Source: Crocinitomicaceae bacterium
GTDB taxonomy: Bacteria > Bacteroidota > Bacteroidia > Flavobacteriales_D > Crocinitomicaceae
Assembly: GCA_013215515.1 (NCBI GenBank)
Contig: JABSPC010000047.1
Coordinates: forward strand, 1 to 6,628
Direction of reading: 5' to 3'
DNA length: 6,628 nt
The position numbers and the translations under genes are program-made. A model generated the notes under the pieces. It did not search any database. It worked only from the letters and a program-made list of their open reading frames with translations, and was not told the origin of the DNA. The stretch's first letter is position 1. The number at the start of each line of letters is the position of its first letter. This document shows positions 1 to 5,927 of this stretch, piece by piece.

Positions 1-1
1 A

Positions 2-244
2 AGTTTGGATGAATTCATTACGGCCGTCGGAACACCACATGACAAAGTTTGGGATGAGCGCATTTCTAACGTTATTATTCATAGAGACGAAAACTTAGCT
101 CAGGTCTGGATGGATTATAGTTTTTATCTGGGTGACAAATTTCTTCACTGCGGTGTAAATTCATTTCAATTGATTTCTACGAAAAAGGGTTGGAAAATAA
201 TTTCAATTACGGATACGAAAAGAAATTCAAATTGCGCTGAATAA
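2..244 (+). CDS. NTF2/SnoaL-like family protein, C-terminal part (5' end outside window)
   Basis: The reading frame is open from the first complete codon at position 2 and stops with TAA at 242-244, so this is the last 80 or so residues of a longer protein. The TTG at position 5 is not a credible start. The visible part has the pattern of the C-terminal half of a small NTF2-like alpha+beta cone-fold protein: the strand segments AQVWMDYSFYLGDKFLHCG, then NSFQLISTKKGWKIISITD, then a short tail. Bacteroidetes carry many such proteins, about 140-170 residues long, often annotated as nuclear transport factor 2 family or DUF4440-like, usually without a known substrate. The fold call rests on motif resemblance; the function is unknown. 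Its stop codon directly touches the stop codon of the reverse-strand lipoprotein gene. Confidence 0.72.
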   Translation, partial: SLDEFITAVGTPHDKVWDERISNVIIHRDENLAQVWMDYSFYLGDKFLHCGVNSFQLISTKKGWKIISITDTKRNSNCAE

Positions 245-580
245 TTACTGAACTGTAATTGTTACTTGCTTTTGTTCGATTTCACCTTCACTATCGACAA
301 CAGTACAAATAACAAGGTGAGAACCCGGTTCAACATTCGTGTATTGAATGTGATCTCCACCTCCAGTCATTGATCCTGAATTATAGCTCCAATAATAATT
401 TATAAGTGTACCCGAAGCATCTGCTGTAATACCAACATCCTCACTCGGCGCCATCGTCGAACTAGATGCGACCAGACTGACGAATACCAGTGGTTGATAT
501 TTATCGTCGACTTGTTTATTGCACGATGAAAGTAACAAAAGAACAAGCAATGGTAGTAATATGATGTAATAGCGTTTCAT
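245..580 (-). CDS. small lipoprotein with one PKD-like domain
   Basis: This gene encodes 111 residues. The N-terminus is a classic lipoprotein signal: basic MKRYY, a leucine-rich hydrophobic stretch (residues 6-17), then the lipobox LSSC with the lipidated cysteine at position 20, followed by Asn-Lys. The mature protein is mostly one Ig-like beta domain (about residues 30-111), with the PKD-like features of a central YYWSYNSGS, an acidic/Gly turn (VVDSEGEIE) and a final alternating strand (KQVTITVQ). It should be an envelope-anchored protein; a single PKD module suggests protein or glycan contact, not catalysis. I chose the ATG at 580 over an in-frame ATG at 616 because the latter would add 12 polar residues before the signal peptide. 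An AAGAGG lies just upstream of 580, though only about 2 nt away, closer than usual. The gene is divergent from the AraC-type regulator. No specific function can be assigned. Confidence 0.78.
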   Translation of the reverse strand: MKRYYIILLPLLVLLLLSSCNKQVDDKYQPLVFVSLVASSSTMAPSEDVGITADASGTLINYYWSYNSGSMTGGGDHIQYTNVEPGSHLVICTVVDSEGEIEQKQVTITVQ

Positions 581-667
581 AACCTCTTGTTTATATTGTA
601 ACGGATCAATTAACATTTGGTTTCATCTTCCTTGCAGAGCGATTCATATAAGGTACTGCATTTAAAG

Positions 668-685
668 GCTTTATGCAAATAAAGC
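668..685. repeat. perfect inverted repeat, 7-bp arms with GCAA loop
   Basis: The arms GCTTTAT (668-674) and ATAAAGC (679-685) are exact reverse complements separated by GCAA (675-678). On the + strand RNA this would form a 7-bp stem capped by a GNRA-type tetraloop, and one G-U pair (667/686) could extend it. It lies between the divergent lipoprotein and araC-type genes, 48 bp before the regulator start and 87 bp before the lipoprotein start. It could be a protein-binding operator or a 5' leader hairpin. There is no T-tract after it, so it does not look like an intrinsic terminator. The repeat is visible; its role is inferred. Confidence 0.5.
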
Positions 686-720
686 TGGATAAAACAGTCT
701 TAAGTTTAAATGGTTAAAGA

Positions 721-733
721 GTATTTTTAATAC
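721..733. repeat. 13-bp palindromic element abutting the regulator start codon
   Basis: GTATT (721-725), TTT (726-728), AATAC (729-733) forms a perfect 5-bp inverted repeat that ends at the base before the ATG of the AraC-type gene. Its position would suit an autoregulatory operator or a structure affecting ribosome loading. The arms are short and the area is AT-rich, so chance is a real alternative. Confidence 0.28.
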
Positions 734-1657
734 ATGAAGTACGAAAGCGAAGACATTTACTGCCCAAACATCACGTCCTATTTGGAATTAAGCCACATGG
801 GGCATTTACAGAAACACAATGACTTTCATATTGTGAATTTGTCAGAATTCGGTGACAAGAGCAAATACGAGCAAAAAACTCCGATTATTAAGGTAAGATC
901 GCGCAAACTCGGATTTTTCCAAATTGTGACCAGCAGTAATCATGATGCAAATTTAACCGTTGACGGTACCAAGTATAATAGCTTAAAAGTGGATATCATT
1001 TTTATTGCACCTGATCAGGTTGTATCATTCGATGTTAAAAGTTTTAAAAAAGGAGCGGTTGGGTATAGTCTTGTTTTTTCATCTGAGTTTCTAAACATTT
1101 CCCCGTCCAATTATAGCCTCTTAAAAAACTTTCCCTATTTCAATGTGAATCGCCCTCCAGTGTATACTTTAACCGAGCAACAAAATAATCTATTCATAGA
1201 TCATATGGATAAAATCTATACTTGCTTCAATGAATTGGATAAAGACAATCTTGAAATTATACGCTCCTACCTAACTATTATGCTTTTTGAGTCCAACCAA
1301 ATGTTTATTGAAGGTGAGGTTAAAAGTGTAGCCAATTCTAGGGTTGAAGAAGTTGTATATAAATTTGAGTCCCTAATCATGCAAACACCAAGTAAGAGAC
1401 AAAAATTGGACTATTATGCTCAGAAATTAAATTTCAGTTCCATTTATCTCGCGGAATGTATAAAAAAAGCGACTGGAAAAACGGGCAAACAAATCATTAC
1501 AGAATACCTTATTCTAGAAGCAAAATCGCTATTGAATCAATCAACAAAAACGATTAATGACATTTCTTTCCAGCTTGGGTTTAGTGATACATCGAATTTT
1601 GTAGCATTTTTCAAGAAAAACGCTGGAAGTACTCCAAATCAATTCAGAAGCGTCTAA
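734..1657 (+). CDS. AraC/XylS-family transcriptional regulator
   Basis: The protein has 307 residues, the usual length for a one-domain sensor plus AraC DNA-binding region. Residues about 30-120 look like the cupin-type N-terminal half typical of Bacteroidetes AraC proteins (beta segments around FFQIVTSSNHDANLTVDG, then DIIFIAPDQVVSFDV and GYSLVFSSEFL). Residues about 150-220 are a helical linker. The C-terminal about 85 residues hold two helix-turn-helix units: YYAQKLNFSSIYLAECIKK (about 227-245), and the more conserved second unit INDISFQLGFSDTSNF (274-289) followed by FFKKNAGSTPNQFR, the family signature. It is a cytoplasmic DNA-binding protein; the effector is unknown. The ATG at 734 gives a family-typical length; there is only a weak AAAGAG at 716-721. 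It is convergent with the NhaC-type gene and divergent from the lipoprotein gene. Control of the nearby hut genes is possible but not shown. Confidence 0.92.
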   Translation: MKYESEDIYCPNITSYLELSHMGHLQKHNDFHIVNLSEFGDKSKYEQKTPIIKVRSRKLGFFQIVTSSNHDANLTVDGTKYNSLKVDIIFIAPDQVVSFDVKSFKKGAVGYSLVFSSEFLNISPSNYSLLKNFPYFNVNRPPVYTLTEQQNNLFIDHMDKIYTCFNELDKDNLEIIRSYLTIMLFESNQMFIEGEVKSVANSRVEEVVYKFESLIMQTPSKRQKLDYYAQKLNFSSIYLAECIKKATGKTGKQIITEYLILEAKSLLNQSTKTINDISFQLGFSDTSNFVAFFKKNAGSTPNQFRSV

Positions 1658-1709
1658 ATTTTTAAATCAATTAAGAATAAAGATCGAAAACACAATTTGA
1701 GAATCGGAA

Positions 1710-3131
1710 CTACAACTTCAACTTCCCAACCGTCCGATAAGAAAGAACAAAAAAGAGGGCAATTCCGATGATATTGAAAAATGCATAAGGGAGGTACTCC
1801 AGCGTGCCGATTCCAAGCGTGAGTGCCATATAAGCACCTGTTGTGTGCCAAGGTAATAACGACTCTAGCAAGGTCATCGAATTCTCCATAGACCTTGATA
1901 ATACAGGAGCTGGGACATTTCTATTTTTGAATGGTTGTGTGAATAATTGTCCAATTGTAAGCATAGAAAACATTGCGCTACCTGAAATCCCATTGAGAAT
2001 TGCTCCTGAAAAGAATGCCGATACTATAAGTCCAAAAGTGGACCTTACCCTTTTCAGCAAGAGGTTGGCCAACTTTGTTAATGCTCCATATGTTTCCATT
2101 ATAGCGCCAAATGAAATCGACAAGACACAGAAAAGCACCGCTCCGCTCATCATTCCGTTAAAGCCTCCCCTATTAAGCAATAAGGTTAATTTGTCAGATA
2201 TATTATTCGGATTAATAACATCGGAGTCAAACATGCTGACATTAAACCCTGAAATCATTGCTACAGCACCATCTTGCATTCCAAAACCGTTACTGATTGC
2301 TCCAATAACGATTGCGATTAATGATGAAAAAATCATTAAAACAACAGGGTTATATCCTTTATATCCCCCCACAAAAACAATAATAGCAGGCAAAAGCATG
2401 AACAGGTTAAAATTGAACATCCCTTCTAAATCAGTTATAATCCCTTGAACATCATCATTTATAACAGCTGATCCACCGTTGTATAGTCCCAGAATCGTGA
2501 AGGCAACAATTGCAATAGCTGCCGAGATAAGAACATTGGGAAGCATGCCTCGGATATGCTGATACACTGTTATATTGGCAGAAATAGCACTAACATTTGT
2601 CGTATCGGAAACTGGAGAAATTTTATCACCGAATACAGCACCTGAAATAACTGCACCTGCAACCATCGGTGCTGGAATTCCCATGCTCCAACCTATCCCC
2701 ATAAAAGCAACTCCTGCTGTCGCAGCAGACCCATAGCTTGTACCCGTAAATGTCGACACTGCCGCAGTAACTATAAATGTTGTGACCAGTAAATAATCAG
2801 GATGTAGAACTTTTAATCCATAATAAATCAAATAGGGTACTGTTCCGCTATAAATCCAAGTTCCAACAATTCCACCTATCGCGATTAATATCAGAACTAC
2901 AGGAAATGCTTTTTTGAAAACTGTACCAATTGCAGCAATCATTTGATCGACTGTAACCCCAGCATATCGGGCTACTCCGCCAGCGATTAGTGCGCACAAT
3001 AATAAAATAAACTTTAAATCAATTCCCATCCAAAGATTTCCAACGCCAATCAATACAACCATTGATAACATAGGAATGAGGGCTAATAATAAAGATGATT
3101 CCTTCTTTTCTTCTATTGAATTTGACTCCAT
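1710..3131 (-). CDS. nhaC: NhaC-family Na+/H+ antiporter or related organic-ion transporter
   Basis: This is a 473-residue polytopic membrane protein with roughly 11-13 hydrophobic segments. NhaC-family landmarks are clear: GTSYGSAATAG (130-140), then GAVFGDKISPVSDTTN (164-179), the most diagnostic block, and near the end SMENSMTLLESLLPWHTTG (414-432) followed by YMALTLGIGTLEYLPYAFFN. The family covers Na+/H+ antiporters but also Na+-lactate/malate exchangers (MleN) and proteins proposed as histidine permeases (the YuiF-type group), so the substrate cannot be read from the family alone. The frame is open further upstream to a TTG at 3155, but the ATG at 3131 is preferred: the extra 8 residues show no conservation cue and TTG would be an unusual choice. 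The gene is divergent from hutG across 50 bp, which suggests a role in histidine or urocanate uptake, or in ion balance during it. The family is certain; the substrate is open. Confidence 0.93.
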   Translation of the reverse strand: MESNSIEEKKESSLLLALIPMLSMVVLIGVGNLWMGIDLKFILLLCALIAGGVARYAGVTVDQMIAAIGTVFKKAFPVVLILIAIGGIVGTWIYSGTVPYLIYYGLKVLHPDYLLVTTFIVTAAVSTFTGTSYGSAATAGVAFMGIGWSMGIPAPMVAGAVISGAVFGDKISPVSDTTNVSAISANITVYQHIRGMLPNVLISAAIAIVAFTILGLYNGGSAVINDDVQGIITDLEGMFNFNLFMLLPAIIVFVGGYKGYNPVVLMIFSSLIAIVIGAISNGFGMQDGAVAMISGFNVSMFDSDVINPNNISDKLTLLLNRGGFNGMMSGAVLFCVLSISFGAIMETYGALTKLANLLLKRVRSTFGLIVSAFFSGAILNGISGSAMFSMLTIGQLFTQPFKNRNVPAPVLSRSMENSMTLLESLLPWHTTGAYMALTLGIGTLEYLPYAFFNIIGIALFFVLSYRTVGKLKL

Positions 3132-3152
3132 ACTTCGCACAAGATAGGGAAA

Positions 3153-3160
3153 CAATGCTA
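3153..3160 (-). promoter_or_regulatory. possible -7 box for the NhaC-type gene
   Basis: Read on the reverse strand this is TAGCATTG, one mismatch from the Bacteroidetes -7 consensus TAnnTTTG. It lies 21 bp before the ATG at 3131, which would give a leader of about 15 nt. No convincing -33 element is seen. It overlaps by two bases the better forward-strand box, so the two promoters could compete for polymerase. Confidence 0.3.
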
Positions 3161-3166
3161 AATTTG
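3159..3166 (+). promoter_or_regulatory. Bacteroidetes -7 promoter box for the hutGFD operon
   Basis: TAAATTTG matches the Bacteroidetes housekeeping sigma -7 consensus TAnnTTTG exactly. It ends 15 bp before the hutG ATG, so transcription would start about 8-10 nt before the start codon, giving a very short leader with no Shine-Dalgarno. The -33 TTG element is weak: the nearest candidate is TTC at 3134-3136, with a spacer of about 22 bp. This is the only good promoter match seen ahead of the three-gene operon. Confidence 0.55.
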
Positions 3167-3181
3167 TTCTAAACAGTATTT

Positions 3182-3991
3182 ATGTCAGGTCCATTCCATA
3201 TTGTCGAGCCAAAAGGGGCTAAAATCCCATTTATTTTAAGCGTTCCGCATTGTGGAACAGATTTCCCTTCAGAAATAATTGGGGACTACGTTCCTGAAAT
3301 GGCTCAAGCACCCGATGATACGGATTGGTTTGTTCACGACTTGTACAACTTTGCATCAGAATTGGGAATCACAATTATCTATGCGAAATATAGCCGTTGG
3401 GTAATCGACTTAAACAGAGATCCGGAAAGCGCTCCTCTCTATGATGACGGAAGAATTATTACTGGATTAACAACAACGACAGATTTCTTTGGAAAAGACA
3501 TTTATGTTTCTGAGGATAAAATCCCAAATCAAGAAGAAGTTAAACGTCGATTGACAAACTACTATTGGCCTTATTATCAAAAGGTTCAAGAATTGCTCGA
3601 TGAACGCAAAGCGGAATTTGGAAAAGCACTACTATGGGATGCGCATTCCATTCGACATCTCGTCCCGACCATTCGAAAAGACGTTTTTCCCGATATGATT
3701 CTTGGAAACAACGATGGAAAAACAGCACACCCGAAATTAATAGAAACAACACTTTCTGAGCTCAAGTCTGGAGAATATGGCGTCAATCACAATACACCAT
3801 TCAAAGGTGGACACATTACGCGTTATTTCGGAAAGCCTGAAAACAACCAACATGCATTGCAATTGGAAATGAATAAGATCCTCTACATGGACGATCAAGA
3901 ATTGGCGTTTGATGAAACCCGAGCAGATAAAATGAGAGTGGTTTTGAAAAGAACGTTCAGCAACTTAATCACAGAATTAGATCGTATTTAA
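3182..3991 (+). CDS. hutG: N-formylglutamate amidohydrolase (deformylase)
   Basis: The enzyme hydrolyses N-formyl-L-glutamate to L-glutamate and formate, the last step of the five-step histidine degradation route, in the cytoplasm. The protein has 269 residues, normal for the family. Family motifs appear in order: SVPHCG (20-25), near the N-terminus and likely supplying metal or substrate ligands; DDTDWFVHDLY (45-55); SRWVIDLNR (71-79); WDAHSI (152-157) with the conserved Asp-Ala-His; FKGGHITRYFG (207-217), the Gly-Gly-His-Ile-Thr block; and LQLEMN (226-231). This is the formylglutamate amidohydrolase family, not the arginase-like formimidoylglutamase that is also sometimes called HutG. The start at 3182 is the first ATG after the -7 box, and there is no Shine-Dalgarno. 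The next gene begins one base after the stop, and that gene makes this enzyme's substrate, which strongly supports the call. Confidence 0.95.
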   Translation: MSGPFHIVEPKGAKIPFILSVPHCGTDFPSEIIGDYVPEMAQAPDDTDWFVHDLYNFASELGITIIYAKYSRWVIDLNRDPESAPLYDDGRIITGLTTTTDFFGKDIYVSEDKIPNQEEVKRRLTNYYWPYYQKVQELLDERKAEFGKALLWDAHSIRHLVPTIRKDVFPDMILGNNDGKTAHPKLIETTLSELKSGEYGVNHNTPFKGGHITRYFGKPENNQHALQLEMNKILYMDDQELAFDETRADKMRVVLKRTFSNLITELDRI

Positions 3992-3992
3992 A

Positions 3993-5363
3993 ATGGGACA
4001 CTTTTTCTTCGATAAAATTTTACAAAACGATGGTTGGAAATCAAATGTACTGATTTCTACAAATGAGAATGGGAGCATTACTTCTATTCAAGAAAATGCA
4101 AACAAAGAAGGGACGCACGTAAAAGGACTTGCTATTCCTGGGTTTCAAAATGCGCACTCGCATGCTTTTCAATATGCAATGGCTGGTTTGGCTGAGGTGC
4201 ACAATATCTCTCATACTTCTGATGATTTCTGGTCGTGGAGAGATGCAATGTACCGATTGGCATTAAGTGTGAATCCAGATCAAATGGAAAACATTGCGGC
4301 CATGCTTTACGCTGAGATGTTACGCCATGGATACACCAATGTTGCTGAGTTTCATTATGTTCATCACGATAAAGACGGACAACATTACGCGAATCTCGGT
4401 GAAATGGGAAGTCGAATGATTGGAGCTGCTAAAACTGCCGGAATTGGCATTACACTCGTCCCAATATTCTATCAAAAAGGAGGATTTGGTAAAGCACCAA
4501 CAGAAGGTCAAAAACGATTTATCTCACCGAACATAGATAGTTATTTGAGGCTTTTAGAGTCGAGCTCAGAGGCTTGCAAACAATATATACACGCAAATAT
4601 CGGATTGGGAATCCATTCCATGAGAGGCGTTGAACCAAACGATATAGCTGAAATAGCGAAGTCAGGACCTCAGGACATACCGTTTCATATTCACATTTCT
4701 GAGCAATTAAAGGAAATTGATGATTCTATTACCTACTTGAACAAAAGACCGGTCGAATGGTTATTGGACAATGTTAAGCTCAATGATAGATTTCACTTGA
4801 TTCATGCAACACATTTAACGAAGGAAGAAACTTCTGGAATTGCCAAAAGTAAAACAAACGTTGTCATCTGCCCAAGCACTGAAGGAAATTTAGGAGATGG
4901 TATTTTTCCACTTCGCGATTTTCAAGCACAAGGAGGGAATTGGAGCATTGGAACTGACAGCCACGTTGGATTAAATCCATTGGAAGAATTGAGACTTCTT
5001 GATTACGGCCAACGATTGATTACACACAAGCGAAATACATTCACCTCTGAAACAACAGGTAATAGTGGTGAATATGCTATAAAAATGGCAATAGAAGCTG
5101 GGAGAAAAGCGATGAACAATTTTAGTTCTGATTATTTCAAAGTAGGCGATGTCTTGAATGCATCTATTCTGGAACCAAGCTCTCCCCTTCTTGCAACTTG
5201 TTCAGAAGGGAACTTAGCATCGAGTATCATCTACACCGCTGATGCAGGTCAACAACGTGGCACTATCGCGAATGGCGTTTTAATGTCAAAAGGAAAAAGC
5301 GATAACTACGACCAAATAAAATCGGATTTTATAACAACTTTAAATGAGTTGAAAAACAGATAA
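3993..5363 (+). CDS. hutF: N-formimino-L-glutamate deiminase
   Basis: The enzyme converts N-formimino-L-glutamate plus water to N-formyl-L-glutamate plus ammonia. It is a zinc enzyme of the amidohydrolase superfamily (cytosine-deaminase/TRZ-ATZ type) and acts in the cytoplasm. The protein has 456 residues, full length for HutF. Visible active-site elements are: H55-x-H57 in GFQNAHSHAFQ (two zinc ligands at the end of barrel strand 1); SWRDAMY (81-87) and EFHYVHH (119-125), substrate-side residues; GIHSMRG (206-212) with His208 and Arg211; HIHISEQ (232-238) with zinc-ligand His234 and acid/base Glu237; HATHL (271-275) with His271; and GTDSHVGLNPLEELR (320-334) with Asp322, the last zinc ligand. 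All expected catalytic residues are present. The gene starts one base after hutG and ends one base before hutD, so the three are surely co-transcribed. Using HutF plus a deformylase means ammonia and formate are released, instead of formamide or a transfer to tetrahydrofolate. Confidence 0.96.
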   Translation: MGHFFFDKILQNDGWKSNVLISTNENGSITSIQENANKEGTHVKGLAIPGFQNAHSHAFQYAMAGLAEVHNISHTSDDFWSWRDAMYRLALSVNPDQMENIAAMLYAEMLRHGYTNVAEFHYVHHDKDGQHYANLGEMGSRMIGAAKTAGIGITLVPIFYQKGGFGKAPTEGQKRFISPNIDSYLRLLESSSEACKQYIHANIGLGIHSMRGVEPNDIAEIAKSGPQDIPFHIHISEQLKEIDDSITYLNKRPVEWLLDNVKLNDRFHLIHATHLTKEETSGIAKSKTNVVICPSTEGNLGDGIFPLRDFQAQGGNWSIGTDSHVGLNPLEELRLLDYGQRLITHKRNTFTSETTGNSGEYAIKMAIEAGRKAMNNFSSDYFKVGDVLNASILEPSSPLLATCSEGNLASSIIYTADAGQQRGTIANGVLMSKGKSDNYDQIKSDFITTLNELKNR

Positions 5364-5364
5364 T

Positions 5365-5907
5365 ATGGATATCATTCGTTTTAAAGATGCAAAAGTAACT
5401 GAATGGTCAGGTGGAGAGACTTTCGAAATCTTGATTCATCCGCACGGCTCCAATTTCAAAGAGGGAAATTACAATCTTAGAATCAGCGTTGCTACAGTTA
5501 ATTTGGCATCAACGGTCTTTACTTCTTTACCTGGAGTAAATAGAACCTTAACTGTACTTGAAGGAGATCTAAAGTTAATTCATGACAACCAGCACGAAGT
5601 GTATTTAAAGCCTTACAGACAAAATACGTTTCGAGGTGACCAGAATACGCGAAGTCATGGAAAAGTTCGTGACTTCAACGTAATGTGGAAAAATGGTAAC
5701 GCAACCGTAAAACACATGTCCTATTCACCAAACGCTTCTGTTTCGATAGAATCAAAAAATGACTTAACACTTCTGTTCTTAGCCAAAGGGTCGTTTGAAT
5801 GTAATGGTACAACCTTCAATGAAAACGATTCACTTGTCGCATCAAGCGCACTTGAAATTAAAACAACAAATCAATGCGAATTCCTTATGGTTTCGTTTAA
5901 CTACTAA
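5365..5907 (+). CDS. hutD: HutD-family bicupin protein
   Basis: This is a 180-residue protein of the HutD family, a non-catalytic-looking double cupin found with histidine-utilisation genes. Conserved landmarks are VTEWSGGETFEILIHP (11-26), YNLRISVATV (36-45), FTSLPGVNRTLTVLEG (52-67), which is the family signature, the Asn-Thr-Phe-Arg-Gly-Asp segment (87-92), and KVRDFNVMWKNG (100-111). In Pseudomonas, genetic work links HutD to setting an upper limit on hut expression, and a hut intermediate such as formylglutamate has been proposed as its ligand; the biochemical role is not settled. Here it sits directly behind the two enzymes that make and consume formylglutamate, with one base between hutF and its ATG and no separate promoter or Shine-Dalgarno seen. 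The protein is slightly shorter than some proteobacterial HutD proteins but looks complete. Confidence 0.9.
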   Translation: MDIIRFKDAKVTEWSGGETFEILIHPHGSNFKEGNYNLRISVATVNLASTVFTSLPGVNRTLTVLEGDLKLIHDNQHEVYLKPYRQNTFRGDQNTRSHGKVRDFNVMWKNGNATVKHMSYSPNASVSIESKNDLTLLFLAKGSFECNGTTFNENDSLVASSALEIKTTNQCEFLMVSFNY

Positions 5908-5927
5908 TTCGTGTTTTGGTAGTATCT

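Noticed and set aside
581..616. Upstream ATG (616) for the PKD lipoprotein
   Set aside because: It would put 12 mostly polar residues, including an acidic one, before a textbook lipoprotein signal that begins at the ATG at 580.
705..718. TTTAA-ATGG-TTAAA inverted repeat
   Set aside because: The five-base arms are made only of A and T in an AT-rich spacer, so it is too likely by chance to annotate.
1658..1709. Possible bidirectional terminator between araC and nhaC
   Set aside because: There are short T and A runs but no GC-containing stem; no hairpin could be drawn.
1654..1851. Reverse open frame of 65 codons across the araC/nhaC convergent gap
   Set aside because: It overlaps the end of the NhaC gene in another frame, has no recognisable domain and a cysteine/tryptophan-rich improbable composition.
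1843..2448. Long forward open frame (about 200 codons) opposite the NhaC-type gene
   Set aside because: It is wholly antisense to a gene with unmistakable family motifs. Its translation shows no domain and is rich in Ile/Pro/Asn, as expected from mirrored membrane-protein codons.
3132..3155. Upstream TTG start for the NhaC-type gene
   Set aside because: It adds eight residues from a rare start codon without a ribosome site, and it would run through the putative reverse -7 box. The ATG at 3131 is more plausible.
3540..3786. Two short reverse frames inside hutG
   Set aside because: They are antisense to conserved HutG motifs, with no start signal or protein-like character.
4320..4511. Short reverse frame inside hutF
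   Set aside because: It is antisense to the conserved hutF coding sequence and resembles no known protein.
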